Shown in pieces: positions 25,617-34,573 of a stretch of 64,000 nt of DNA. The DNA is from Heliobacterium chlorum. Its GTDB lineage: Bacteria > Bacillota > Desulfitobacteriia > Heliobacteriales > Heliobacteriaceae. Below the pieces are notes generated by a model. That model worked only from the letters and a program-made list of their open reading frames with translations. It was not told where the DNA came from and made no database searches. Location: positions 62,001 through 126,000 of the forward strand of contig NZ_JACVHF010000004.1 of the NCBI RefSeq assembly GCF_014502795.1, read 5' to 3'. Position 1 is the first letter of the stretch, and every line of letters begins with the position of its first letter. Position numbers and translations under genes: made by a program.

Positions 25617-26150
25617 TTGACTCTTTCATCCGGTATGCAGCACAGGTCACCGGACCGGGTGGCCGTCACCGGCAGGATTCTAGAAGGCTACCCTAAAGAA
25701 CAGCGGTACACTTTGGCCATGCTGCAGGATATTCAAAAGGAATTTCAATTCATCCCTCGGGAGTCGATGGAGTTGATCGCCGACCACTTGGAACTTCCCT
25801 TGGGCAAAATTTACAGTTTAGCCACCTTTTACAAGGCCCTTAGCTTACAGCCGAAAGGGAAGCATGTCATCAAAATTTGTGATGGTACGGCCTGCCACAT
25901 CCGTTCTTCTCAGATGCTCGCGAACGAATTATACACATTGCTGAAGATTCGGCCTGGTGAAACAACGGGAGATGGGCAATTTTCCGTCGAGTTGGTCAAC
26001 TGCCTCGGTGCCTGCGCCATTGCACCGGTCGTGGTCATCGATGAGACCTTTTATGGCAAGGTCACCCCGGCCAAACTGCAGGAGATCATCGCTCAGTACG
26101 GCGATGCCCCTGAACAGAGCGAGCGTTCAGGAGGTGTAGCCCATGACTAA
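25617..26150 (+). CDS. NuoE-like [2Fe-2S] subunit of the AOR-linked diaphorase
   Basis: About 177 residues of the NuoE/HydC family. Cysteine ligands are in KICDGTACHIR and NCLGACAIAP. It overlaps the following NuoF-like gene by eight bases. The start is TTG 25617, eight bases after AGAAGG; GTG 25608 would overlap the ribosome site. Together with the next two genes it forms a NuoEFG-like set that is known in other anaerobes to connect AOR-type or other oxidoreductases with NAD(P)(H), including in electron-bifurcating complexes. Confidence 0.9.
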   Translation: MTLSSGMQHRSPDRVAVTGRILEGYPKEQRYTLAMLQDIQKEFQFIPRESMELIADHLELPLGKIYSLATFYKALSLQPKGKHVIKICDGTACHIRSSQMLANELYTLLKIRPGETTGDGQFSVELVNCLGACAIAPVVVIDETFYGKVTPAKLQEIIAQYGDAPEQSERSGGVAHD

Positions 26151-28002
26151 CCCTGAACTGGCAGGCACCAGGGTGAGTGAGGCCCATTTGTCCGAAGAAA
26201 CTCTTCGCAGAGACTGCCGGACGGTGCTCGTCTGTTGCGGCCCCGGCTGTTTGGCCAACGACAGTCCGGCGATTGCCCAGGCATTGCGGTCGAAAATCGA
26301 CGAGGCCGGTCTCGACGTTGAGGTCCGTCCCCTCATCAAAGAGACAGGCTGTCAGGGACTCTGTGAAAAGGGACCGATGCTCCGGATCGTTCCCGATGAT
26401 ATCGCCTATTACAAAGTAGCCTTGAAGGATGTAGAAGCCATCGTCGAGAAAACGCTGCGCAGCGGAGAGGTGATCCCAAAGCTGCTCCATGTCAGTGCAA
26501 AAACAGGCAAGCCGGTCCTATCGCTGAAGGAAAACGAATTCTACACCCCGCAGGTCAAAATCGTGCTGCGCCATGTCGGCGAGATCGACCCCCATCAGAT
26601 CGACGACTATATCGCCCATGGCGGCTACGGCGCTTTAGAAAAAACCGTAAAATCAATGACACCTGATGTTGTCATTGAAGAAGTGCACCGTTCCGGCCTG
26701 CGTGGGCGCGGCGGCGCCGGCTTTCCCACGGGGCGAAAGTGGAAACAATGCGCCGGCTACAAGAACTTTCCGAAGTATGTCGTCTGTAATGGCGATGAAG
26801 GCGATCCGGGCGCTTTCATGGATCGAAGCATCATGGAAGGGGATCCGCACAGCGTCATTGAAGGGATGATCATCGGCGCCTATGCCGTCGGTGCGGCCGA
26901 AGGGTTTATCTACATCCGCGATGAGTATGCGCTGGCCGTAGAGACGATTCGGAAGGCGGTAGAACAAGCCCGGGAGCGGGGCTATCTTGGCCGTAATATT
27001 TTAGGCAGCAGCTATTCTTTCGGCTTATCTATCGTCCGGGGCGGTGGTGCCTTCGTATGCGGCGAATCGACGGCACTCATGGCTTCGATCGAAGGAAAAG
27101 TGGGTGAACCGCGGGCCAAGTACATACGATCCGTGGAAAAAGGCCTCTGGGGTCAACCGACGGTCCTCAACAACGTCGAGACCTGGGCCAACATCCCTGT
27201 GATCCTTACACAGGGCGGGGACCAGTTTCGCCAGATTGGGACGGAGAAGAGCACCGGGACGAAGGTCTTCTCTCTAGTGGGCAAGGTGAAAAATACGGGA
27301 CTCGTCGAAGTACCCATGGGCATCCGCTTGCGGGAGTTGATCTTTGATATCGGCGGCGGCATCTTAGGCGGGCGGAAATTCAAAGCTGTCCAAACAGGCG
27401 GCCCCTCCGGCGGCTGTATCCCCGAAGAGTTGCTCGATTTGCCCGTCGATTTTGACAGCCTCACCGAGGCGGGATCGATGATGGGATCGGGCGGGATGAT
27501 TGTCATGGATGACCGCACTTGTATGGTCGATGTCGCCCGCTACTACGTTCAGTTCCTAGCGGACGAGTCGTGCGGAAAATGTGTGCCTTGCCGCGAAGGG
27601 ATCCGCCGCATGGCAGAGATCCTAGAGGACATCTGTGAAGGACGGGGGCAAGAATCGGATCTGGACCTCCTGCTCACCATCGGTGAGACGATGGCAGAAG
27701 CAGCCTTATGTGGCTTAGGTAAGAGTGCTCCCAACCCGGTGAGTACCACCATCCGGTACTTTAGGGAGGAATACTTGGCTCATATCCAGGAACGGCGCTG
27801 TCCAGCCGGCGTATGCCGGGAACTGACCACCTTTGAGATCGACGGTGCTCTCTGTAACGGTTGCGGCCTTTGTCGACGGGACTGTCCTCCCGATGCCATC
27901 ACAGGCTCGACGAAACAACGACATGTCATCGACCAGGAGAAGTGCATCCGCTGCGGTAACTGTGTCGATAGCTGCAAGCGTAATGCCGTCAAGGTTCGTT
28001 AG
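26143..28002 (+). CDS. NuoF-like flavin subunit with C-terminal ferredoxin domain
   Basis: A 619-residue FMN/NAD(P)H subunit. It has an N-terminal thioredoxin-like [2Fe-2S] domain (CCGPGCLAND and CQGLC), RGRGGAGFPTGRKW and NGDEGDPGAFMDR, an SLBB domain, SCGKCVPCREG, and a C-terminal pair of [4Fe-4S] sites (CNGCGLCRRDCP and CIRCGNCVDSC). This last domain is the one missing from the hydrogenase HydB at 18787. In HydB-type enzymes the domain is part of the branch that links flavin to ferredoxin, so this trimer is the better candidate for bifurcation. GGAGGTG stands six bases before the ATG. Confidence 0.92.
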   Translation: MTNPELAGTRVSEAHLSEETLRRDCRTVLVCCGPGCLANDSPAIAQALRSKIDEAGLDVEVRPLIKETGCQGLCEKGPMLRIVPDDIAYYKVALKDVEAIVEKTLRSGEVIPKLLHVSAKTGKPVLSLKENEFYTPQVKIVLRHVGEIDPHQIDDYIAHGGYGALEKTVKSMTPDVVIEEVHRSGLRGRGGAGFPTGRKWKQCAGYKNFPKYVVCNGDEGDPGAFMDRSIMEGDPHSVIEGMIIGAYAVGAAEGFIYIRDEYALAVETIRKAVEQARERGYLGRNILGSSYSFGLSIVRGGGAFVCGESTALMASIEGKVGEPRAKYIRSVEKGLWGQPTVLNNVETWANIPVILTQGGDQFRQIGTEKSTGTKVFSLVGKVKNTGLVEVPMGIRLRELIFDIGGGILGGRKFKAVQTGGPSGGCIPEELLDLPVDFDSLTEAGSMMGSGGMIVMDDRTCMVDVARYYVQFLADESCGKCVPCREGIRRMAEILEDICEGRGQESDLDLLLTIGETMAEAALCGLGKSAPNPVSTTIRYFREEYLAHIQERRCPAGVCRELTTFEIDGALCNGCGLCRRDCPPDAITGSTKQRHVIDQEKCIRCGNCVDSCKRNAVKVR

Positions 28003-28013
28003 GAGGTGGTATC

Positions 28014-28772
28014 ATGAAAATCGTCATCGACGGAAAAGTTTGCGAGGCGGAACGGGGCGAGTATCTATTGACGGTGGCTCGGCGAGAAGGAATCCGTATT
28101 CCCACGCTCTGCCACAATGATGCGCTGCCGGGGCTGGCCAGTTGCCGTCTCTGTATCGTCGAAGTGGTAGAGAAAGGCTGGCACAAGGTTGTCACCTCCT
28201 GCGTATACCCCGTCTCCGCCGAGATTGAGGTGTTCACAGCTTCCGAGAAAATCCTCCGCATGCGCAAGACCCTGATCATGCTGTTGGCCGCTCGGGCACC
28301 AGAAAACGAGACCATCGGAAAGCTGATGCAAGAGTACGGCCTCGAAAAGCCTGACCGGTTTAAAAAAGAAAACTCCTCTGACTGTATCCTCTGCGGCTTA
28401 TGTGCCAGTGCCTGTGAGAAAATCGGCGCCGGAGCCATCTCGACGGTTCACCGAGGTGTTACCAAAAAGATTGCCACACCGTTTGACGATCCAGCCGCCG
28501 ACTGTATCGGTTGCGCTGCCTGTGCCTCCATCTGCCCGACCGGGGCCATCAAGGTTCAGGATAAATCAGGGACGCGGCAGATCTGGAACAAGGCTTTCGA
28601 GTTGTTGATCTGTCCCGATTGCGGGAAACCAGTCGTAACCCGGGAACAGGCAGAATACCTGCGCAAGCAGATGCAAGGAAATCCAATCGAGTACTCTGGC
28701 GATGGAACTGTCCGCTGTGAGCGCTGTAAAAAAGCGGCGGCAGCCGATCGTTTCCGAACCGCCTTTTTGTAG
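28014..28772 (+). CDS. NuoG/HydA-N-terminal-like iron-sulfur subunit without catalytic domain
   Basis: 252 residues matching only the N-terminal part of HydA/NuoG: [2Fe-2S] (CHND...CRLCIVEV...C), then CILCGLCASACEK and CIGCAACASICP [4Fe-4S] sites. The catalytic H-cluster domain is absent. A C-terminal zinc-ribbon-like pair (CPDCGK and CERCKK) follows. It should carry electrons between the NuoEF-like subunits and the AOR. A strong GGAGGTG precedes the ATG by five bases. A good terminator follows the gene, so the second AOR is a separate unit. Confidence 0.88.
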   Translation: MKIVIDGKVCEAERGEYLLTVARREGIRIPTLCHNDALPGLASCRLCIVEVVEKGWHKVVTSCVYPVSAEIEVFTASEKILRMRKTLIMLLAARAPENETIGKLMQEYGLEKPDRFKKENSSDCILCGLCASACEKIGAGAISTVHRGVTKKIATPFDDPAADCIGCAACASICPTGAIKVQDKSGTRQIWNKAFELLICPDCGKPVVTREQAEYLRKQMQGNPIEYSGDGTVRCERCKKAAAADRFRTAFL

Positions 28773-28800
28773 AGGTATATAAAAGTCTTTATATTCGTAG

Positions 28801-28843
28801 AAAAGTCTTTTCAGATGAAATAGAGTCTGAAAAGACTTTTTTT
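28801..28843 (+). terminator. Terminator after the NuoEFG-like set
   Basis: A perfect 15-bp stem (28801-28815 with 28826-28840) continues into seven T. Confidence 0.92.
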
Positions 28844-29194
28844 GTTTTAAAATCAAGGTGTAAATATGAATAGAAAAACATATATTAGATTATTTCTAAT
28901 CTTTTGTGTATTGAAGCAGGGATTTTAATGTTTTTGCCTAATTACATAAATGAGTGAATGAGGGTGCAAGTTCAAATGAAAATTTAATATCTTCATGTAA
29001 ATCCGAACCGACCCTCCTCTGCACCAACGAAGAAAAACCAACCATAGTCAGCATTGACACTGTACCGATTCAAGCGGATTTTCCGACGATATCTTTTTGC
29101 AAATCGAACCGGCATCTCTTCGTTTGTGAGAATGCTTTCAAAGAACAAACTGCAGACGTAATCACAATCAACATAAATCAAAGGAGGATTTCTC
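28844..29194 (+). other. Upstream region of the second AOR gene
   Basis: About 350 bases without a gene. There is an AGATTA-TAATCT hairpin followed by TTTT near 28888-28906, a later pair GAGGGT (about 28959) and ACCCTC (about 29015) that could form a leader stem, and a strong AAGGAGG seven bases before the AOR start. No known riboswitch or clear promoter was recognised. I mark it as a possible control region only. Confidence 0.4.
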
Positions 29195-30991
29195 ATGCAC
29201 GCCTACGTAGGTACCATTCTTCGCATCAACTTAACAGAAAAGACGATCAAGTGCGAACCCTTGGATGTGGAAACGGCCAAGAAGTTCATCGGCGGACGGG
29301 GTCTGGGCAGCTACCTTCTTTCCCAAGAAATCGATCCGGAAATCGATGCTTTAAGCCCGGAAAACAAGGTCTTCATCACCACAGGTCCGTTGACCGGGAC
29401 AACGGTTCCTACCGGTGGTCGCTATATGGTGATTACCAAGTCCCCTTTAACGGGCACGATCGCTTCCTCTAACTCCGGCGGATTCTGGGGACCGGAACTG
29501 AAAAACGCCGGCTACGACATCGTCGTACTCGAAGGCAAGGCGGAAAAGCCGGTCTATATCAGCATCAAAGACGATCAAGTGGAGATTAAGGATGCGGCTC
29601 ATCTCTGGGGGATGAAAGTCAACGAGACGACAGACACCCTGCTCGAAGAATTTGGCGATCCGAAAGCTCGGGTCCTCTGTATCGGTCCAGCCGGGGAAAA
29701 CCTCTCCCCCATGGCGGCGATCATGAATGAGCGCTACCGTGCCGCTGGTCGCTCCGGTGTAGGTGCCGTCGTCGGTTCAAAAAACGTAAAAGCTATCGTC
29801 GTTCGAGGCTCTGGCAAGGTGAAGATCGCCGACGAAGAAAAGATGAAAGCTTTCGTCAAAGACGCCATGAAGAAGATCCGTGAAAACGGCGTCACCGGTC
29901 AAGGTCTGCCCACCTACGGCACAGCCGTACTCGTCAATATCATCAATGAAAGCGGAGTGCTGCCTACCCGCAACTTCCAAACAGGTGTCTTCGCTGACGC
30001 CGAAGCGATTTCTGGTGAGACCTTGGCGGCTGAGTATTTAGTGAAGAAAGACCCCTGCTACCGCTGTCCCATCGCTTGCGGCCGCTACACGAAGGCCGAT
30101 GAGATGGAAGGCGGCGGGCCGGAGTATGAAACGATCTGGTGCTACGGTTCCGACTGCGGCATCAATGACATGAAAGCGATCATCAAAGCGAACCACCTCT
30201 GCAACGAATACGGTCTCGATACGATCACCGCCGGCGCCACCATTGCCTGCGCCATGGAGCTCTTTGAAAAGGGGTATATCAAACCAGAAGAAGTCGATGG
30301 TCCGGAACTGACTTGGGGCAATGCGGAAGCGATTATCGAGTGGACGAAAAAGATGGGTACCAGCGAAGGATTCGGAGCTAAGTTGGCCCAAGGTTCCTAC
30401 CGGCTGGCTGAATCTTACGGTGTCCCTGAGTATTCGATGACCGTGAAAAAGCAGGAACTCCCTGCCTATGATCCACGGGGCATTCAAGGACACGGTGTCC
30501 AATACGCCACATCCAACCGGGGCGGCTGCCATGTTCGCGGCTATCTCATTTCACCGGAAATCTTAGGCCTGCCGGAAAAACTGGACCGTTTCTCCCTGGA
30601 AGGCAAACCGCTCTGGGCGAAGATCTTCCAAGATCTGACCGCCTCCATCGACGCATCAGGTATGTGCCTCTTCACCTCCTTCGCGCTAGGAGCCGGCGAT
30701 TATGCGGACCTGCTGAGCGCTGCCTGGGGTGTGGAAGTGACGGCGGAAGATGTGCTGACCGCTGGGGATCGTATTTACAACCTGGAGCGTATCTTCAACC
30801 TGAAGGCCGGTCTTACCAAAGCAGATGACACCCTGCCGAAGCGCTTGCTTGAAGAGCCTATGCCGGAAGGCCCCTCGAAAGGATGGGTCCACAAGCTCGA
30901 TGAACTGCTTCCGAAGTACTATGAAGTCCGCGGTTGGGATGCCGATGGAGTACCGACGGCAGAAAAACGAAAAGAACTTGGATTGGAATAA
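29195..30991 (+). CDS. aor: Second tungsten-type aldehyde:ferredoxin oxidoreductase
   Basis: A 598-residue paralogue of the AOR at 23365; most of the core blocks are identical (SSNSGG, GRSGVGAVVGSKN, PAYDPRGIQG followed by [16 protein letters not shown]). The [4Fe-4S] ligands are in DPCYRCPIACG and SGMCLFTS. The main differences are in the 210-330 region, so substrate range may differ. It has its own leader and terminator and no private Fe-S subunit, which suggests it uses the ferredoxin-like subunit of the first AOR or free ferredoxin. A MoaD-like gene follows. Confidence 0.95.
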   Translation: MHAYVGTILRINLTEKTIKCEPLDVETAKKFIGGRGLGSYLLSQEIDPEIDALSPENKVFITTGPLTGTTVPTGGRYMVITKSPLTGTIASSNSGGFWGPELKNAGYDIVVLEGKAEKPVYISIKDDQVEIKDAAHLWGMKVNETTDTLLEEFGDPKARVLCIGPAGENLSPMAAIMNERYRAAGRSGVGAVVGSKNVKAIVVRGSGKVKIADEEKMKAFVKDAMKKIRENGVTGQGLPTYGTAVLVNIINESGVLPTRNFQTGVFADAEAISGETLAAEYLVKKDPCYRCPIACGRYTKADEMEGGGPEYETIWCYGSDCGINDMKAIIKANHLCNEYGLDTITAGATIACAMELFEKGYIKPEEVDGPELTWGNAEAIIEWTKKMGTSEGFGAKLAQGSYRLAESYGVPEYSMTVKKQELPAYDPRGIQGHGVQYATSNRGGCHVRGYLISPEILGLPEKLDRFSLEGKPLWAKIFQDLTASIDASGMCLFTSFALGAGDYADLLSAAWGVEVTAEDVLTAGDRIYNLERIFNLKAGLTKADDTLPKRLLEEPMPEGPSKGWVHKLDELLPKYYEVRGWDADGVPTAEKRKELGLE

Positions 30992-30998
30992 GATGACG

Positions 30999-31024
30999 GG
31001 GGAGGCATGAGCGCCTCCCCTTTT
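30999..31024 (+). terminator. Short GC-rich terminator after the second AOR
   Basis: GGGGAGGC (30999-31006) pairs with GCCTCCCC (31013-31020) and is followed by TTTT. The short T-run may allow some read-through into the MoaD-like gene, whose start is only 25 bases on. Confidence 0.7.
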
Positions 31025-31044
31025 GCTAAAGGAGGGGGGAGCCT

Positions 31045-31341
31045 ATGGGGGATCATCTGAACGGCTATGGAACGTCGGAACAGTTTGTGTTGAATGAGGC
31101 GGCCCTAAAACAGAATATTACCGTCTTCATCAAATTGTTTGCCACTTTTCGTGACAAGCGTTTTATGACGCAGCATATGGATTTCCCGGTGAGAAGTACC
31201 GTTCGGGAAGTCCTTAAGGCAATCGAGATTCCGGAAGAAGAGGTGGCCATCTGCATGGTGAACGGCCGTTCGAAAGAGATTGATCATGAATTGGCGGATG
31301 GGGATACCCTCTCGCTCTTCCCTCCGGTCGGTGGAGGGTAA
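31045..31341 (+). CDS. Second MoaD/ThiS-family sulfur-carrier protein
   Basis: 98 residues with a beta-grasp pattern and a C-terminal PPVGGG, so the Gly-Gly tail is present with one extra Gly. About 25 N-terminal residues precede the core fold. The ATG follows GGAGGGGGG. It pairs with the second AOR, as the 25307 gene does with the first, and presumably serves tungstopterin synthesis. It shares limited sequence with the first MoaD-like protein beyond the fold. Confidence 0.85.
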   Translation: MGDHLNGYGTSEQFVLNEAALKQNITVFIKLFATFRDKRFMTQHMDFPVRSTVREVLKAIEIPEEEVAICMVNGRSKEIDHELADGDTLSLFPPVGGG

Positions 31342-31344
31342 AAA

Positions 31345-31530
31345 ATGAAACCGGGCATTCTAATGGCGGAGGTGATAGGCTTGCCAAAGGAGCCCGAACG
31401 TTCGGCCGCCGACAAAGAAGTGGTCTTAGGCAATCAAGAGAAACGGATCAAAGATGCTCATGATGCGGCAGGCATCGCGACAGAAACATTCGGCGTGAAT
31501 CCCGAAGAATCGAGACAGGTAGATATCTAA
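31345..31530 (+). CDS. Small protein of unknown function downstream of moaD-like gene
   Basis: 61 codons, starting three bases after the MoaD-like stop and six bases after GGAGGG, so it is set up for translation within the same operon. The product is hydrophilic, rich in Glu, Ala and Lys, without Cys pairs or membrane segments. I do not recognise a family. Confidence 0.6.
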   Translation: MKPGILMAEVIGLPKEPERSAADKEVVLGNQEKRIKDAHDAAGIATETFGVNPEESRQVDI

Positions 31531-31590
31531 AAGCACGGCCAATCCCTGTAGAAGATGAAACTTCGAAGGAGATTGGCCGCTTTATTATTT
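31531..31590 (+). terminator. Terminator of the second AOR operon
   Basis: CGGCCAATC (31536-31544) pairs with GATTGGCCG (31571-31579) and is followed by CTTTATTATTTT, with AAAG/CTTT extending the stem. Confidence 0.8.
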
Positions 31591-31695
31591 TGAAATTCAT
31601 GAAGGATCCGTGCGAAAAGCTGGACATCTCCGGTACTTCACAGTAAGATCTCTATATTGTTAGCTTTTTCCTCCATGACGAAAGGAGCTTTTTTC

Positions 31696-32694
31696 ATGAA
31701 CAACAGTGTTCGTCCGAGAGTCTTTGTCACTCGCGATATGCCTCAACCAGCCATCGATCGCTTAAAGGAATTCGCTTATGTGGATCTGTGGCCGGCCTTT
31801 CCCGCGCCAGAAAAGCACGAGCTCCTCTACCACGTATCTCAGGCTGATGCCTTATTATGCATGCTCAGTGACCCTATCGATGAAGAGGTCATGGCAGCGG
31901 GAAAAAAACTGCGCGTCATTTCCAATTATGCCGTCGGTTACGACAATATTGACGTGGCAGCCGCGACGAAAAGAAATATTGCCGTGACAAATACCCCCGA
32001 TGTACTGACAGAGACAACGGCCGATATGGCATTTACCTTGTTGATGGCGGCCGCACGAAATCTGATCGCTGCCGACCGTTTTACGCGGGACGGTTTCTGG
32101 ATTGCCTGGCATCCGCTGGTGCTGCTAGGCCACGATGTGAGCGGAGCTACTTTGGGCATCGTGGGCTTAGGTCGAATCGGACAAGCTGTGGCTCGACGGG
32201 CACGAGGTTTTGGGATGCGTATTCTCTATACATCGAGGCACCGCAATCCTGCTGCAGAAGCGGAACTTGGCGTGGAATACTGCTCGTTGGAAGAACTGTT
32301 GCAGCAGTCTGACTATGTCTCCCTCCACACCCCGCTGATGCCGGAGACTTATCATCTGATCGGAGCGAAGGAGCTGCAATTGATGAAACCGACGGCCATC
32401 TTGATCAACACGTCTCGAGGGAACGTCGTCGATCAGGAAGCGCTGACGACTGCTTTGCAGGACGGAACGATCGGTGGAGCCGGGCTCGATGTCTTCAAAG
32501 AGGAACCTATTTCGCCGGACGATCCGCTGTTGGAGTTGTCCAATGTGGTGGTGGCTCCTCACATCGGAAGTGCTACGATTGAGACACGTACCAAGATGGG
32601 GATGATGGCGGCGGAGAACATCAAGGCGGTGTTGGAAGGACGGCGTCCCCCCAATCTGGTCAATAAGGATTTATATAACACACCAAGCAAATAA
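31696..32694 (+). CDS. D-isomer-specific 2-hydroxyacid dehydrogenase (glyoxylate/hydroxypyruvate reductase type)
   Basis: 332 residues. The NAD(P)-binding loop is GIVGLGRIGQAVARRA, followed by the usual R in LYTSRHR, which favours NADPH. Catalytic residues are seen in INTSRGNVVDQ (Arg), DVFKEEP (Glu) and VVAPHIGSAT (His). The sequence is closest to GyaR/GhrB-type reductases that act on glyoxylate or hydroxypyruvate; the exact substrate is not clear. The start is ATG 31696, eight bases after AAAGGAG; the frame opens at 31657. It stands alone between terminators. Confidence 0.9.
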   Translation: MNNSVRPRVFVTRDMPQPAIDRLKEFAYVDLWPAFPAPEKHELLYHVSQADALLCMLSDPIDEEVMAAGKKLRVISNYAVGYDNIDVAAATKRNIAVTNTPDVLTETTADMAFTLLMAAARNLIAADRFTRDGFWIAWHPLVLLGHDVSGATLGIVGLGRIGQAVARRARGFGMRILYTSRHRNPAAEAELGVEYCSLEELLQQSDYVSLHTPLMPETYHLIGAKELQLMKPTAILINTSRGNVVDQEALTTALQDGTIGGAGLDVFKEEPISPDDPLLELSNVVVAPHIGSATIETRTKMGMMAAENIKAVLEGRRPPNLVNKDLYNTPSK

Positions 32695-32704
32695 ACATCT
32701 TAGG

Positions 32705-32736
32705 AAAGTGGTCGTTTTTTCGGCCGCTTTTTCTTT
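32705..32736 (+). terminator. Terminator after the hydroxyacid dehydrogenase
   Basis: AAAGTGGTCG pairs with CGGCCGCTTT, with two G-U pairs and a T6 loop, then TTTCTTT. Confidence 0.85.
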
Positions 32737-32817
32737 GTAAACATTATCAGAGGATTTTGGCAGATTTAAGTCGAATCAAATAAATAGCGAAACGGGAAAG
32801 GGACGGGAGGGTCTGCC

Positions 32818-34488
32818 ATGCAGGGTAGGCGATGTGACAACGTGGACGGGAATATGAAATCGGAATTGGATAAAATCGCCCGTTCGGTCGTAGACAGTTT
32901 GACCACCCAAATCGCTATCCTCGACGAGACAGGCGTTGTGATCGCTGTCAACCAGGCATGGCGAGACTTTGCGCTCAAAAATGGATTTTGTCCCGACGAC
33001 AGTGGCGTTGGATTAAATTATTTAGCTGTTTGCGAGGCCACCGATGGGGACGATGCTTCTGACGCAGCACGGTTTGGAACTGGTATCCGAGCGGTGATGA
33101 ACGGCCAATTGGAGGAATACGCCCAAGAGTACCCCTGTCATTCCCCAGTGGAGCAGCGGTGGTTCGTCGGTCGTGTGACTCGTCTTTCCTGGGACGGACC
33201 TTTGCGAGTCGTTGTGGCCCATGAAGATGTGACGGATCGGGTTTATGCTGGGATTGAGCTCAAAAAGGCCAAGGAATTGGCAGAGGAAGCGAACCGGGCG
33301 AAGAGCAACTTTTTGGCCGTCATGAGTCATGAAATCCGGACGCCGATGAACGGCGTTTTAGGCATGGTCGATCTGATGCTTGACACGTTGTTAACGGATG
33401 AACAGAAGGAATTCGCGTTGACGATTCAGAGCTCAGCCTATTTGCTGCTTACCATCATCAACGATATTTTGGATTTTTCCAAAATCGAAGCAGGCAAGAT
33501 GCCCATTGAGACCGTTGAATTTGATGCGGAATGGGTCATTCAAAATACTTCTACCACGTTAGCGGGCAAGGCACGTGAAAAGGGGTTACATCTTCATACA
33601 TCCTTCGATCCGAAAATCCCTCGGATCCTACGAGGCGACCCGGTCCGTTTACGGCAAATCCTCTTTAACCTGTTGGACAATGCCATCAAGTTTACGGAGC
33701 AGGGACAAGTGGACCTGCAAGCGCAACGGATGGCTGTCAAATCGGAGAAGGTCTATGTGCGCTTTCAAGTATCCGATACGGGAATCGGCATGTCTAAAGA
33801 GGTCATTAAGCATCTTTTTCAACCGTTTCATCAGGCAGACAGTTCGATGACCCGTCGCTACGGGGGAACAGGGCTGGGGCTGTCCATTGCGAAGCGGCTT
33901 ATCGAGCTGATGAATGGAACGGTCGGTGTACAAAGCGAAGCCGGGAAAGGATCGACCTTTTGGTTTTTGATTCCCTTTGAGACGATGGGGGAAGCATCCC
34001 CCGTCATGTCAACAGAGGAAACGCCAACGGGCGGCACCAACGCGAAAGTTACGCTGCGGGATGCCTCTGATACAGTACCCGCTGACGGTGTAAGCAAGTT
34101 GATGAAGGGCCCTATACTGCTCGTGGAAGATAGCCCTGTCAACCGCAAGCTGACGGTGATGCAGTTAAATAAGATTGGTTTCGGCGATGTGGATGTCTGT
34201 GTCAATGGCCGGGAGGCGGTCAAGGCGGCATCGGCAAAACCTTATGGGATTATCTTGATGGATTGTCAGATGCCGGTGATGGACGGGTTTGAAGCGACCA
34301 AAGCCATACGTCGAATCGAAGGCGTCATGGGCCGTTATACGCCGATCATCGCCCTGACGGCTCATGCCATGGAAGGAGACCGGGAGCGCTGCCTGCAAGC
34401 TGGCATGGATGATTACATCAGTAAACCCGTCAAGCTGGAAGAGCTGCACCGTGCCTTAGGGCAGTGGAGCGGAGGCGAACCCCTCTAA
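32818..34488 (+). CDS. Hybrid sensor histidine kinase with C-terminal receiver domain
   Basis: A soluble 556-residue hybrid kinase. Order: N-terminal PAS-like sensor (about 20-140), dimerisation domain with the phospho-accepting His in [13 protein letters not shown], ATPase domain ([26 protein letters not shown]), linker, and receiver domain with [10 protein letters not shown], the Asp in IILMDCQMP and the Lys in YISKPVK. No membrane segment. The ATG follows GGGAGG by seven bases. No separate response regulator partner is adjacent; the regulator at 38848 is 4 kb away. The signal is unknown. Confidence 0.93.
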   Translation: MQGRRCDNVDGNMKSELDKIARSVVDSLTTQIAILDETGVVIAVNQAWRDFALKNGFCPDDSGVGLNYLAVCEATDGDDASDAARFGTGIRAVMNGQLEEYAQEYPCHSPVEQRWFVGRVTRLSWDGPLRVVVAHEDVTDRVYAGIELKKAKELAEEANRAKSNFLAVMSHEIRTPMNGVLGMVDLMLDTLLTDEQKEFALTIQSSAYLLLTIINDILDFSKIEAGKMPIETVEFDAEWVIQNTSTTLAGKAREKGLHLHTSFDPKIPRILRGDPVRLRQILFNLLDNAIKFTEQGQVDLQAQRMAVKSEKVYVRFQVSDTGIGMSKEVIKHLFQPFHQADSSMTRRYGGTGLGLSIAKRLIELMNGTVGVQSEAGKGSTFWFLIPFETMGEASPVMSTEETPTGGTNAKVTLRDASDTVPADGVSKLMKGPILLVEDSPVNRKLTVMQLNKIGFGDVDVCVNGREAVKAASAKPYGIILMDCQMPVMDGFEATKAIRRIEGVMGRYTPIIALTAHAMEGDRERCLQAGMDDYISKPVKLEELHRALGQWSGGEPL

Positions 34489-34520
34489 TTTTCCATATCT
34501 TTGCGGTTTGTTGAATACCA

Positions 34521-34549
34521 GTGGAAATTCGGTATGGCTTTAGTATAAT
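34521..34549 (+). promoter_or_regulatory. Probable promoter of the 34574 gene
   Basis: A perfect TATAAT (34544-34549) with a weak -35 (GTGGAA, 34521-34526) at 17 bases. Transcription would start near 34556, leaving a short leader before ATG 34574. Confidence 0.5.
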
Positions 34550-34573
34550 GAATGATGAGGTGAGGCGAACAAT

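Noticed and set aside
28954-29472. Plus-strand frame spanning the leader and start of the second AOR
   Set aside because: It overlaps the AOR start in another frame, has no good ribosome site, and its end is a shadow of the AOR coding region.
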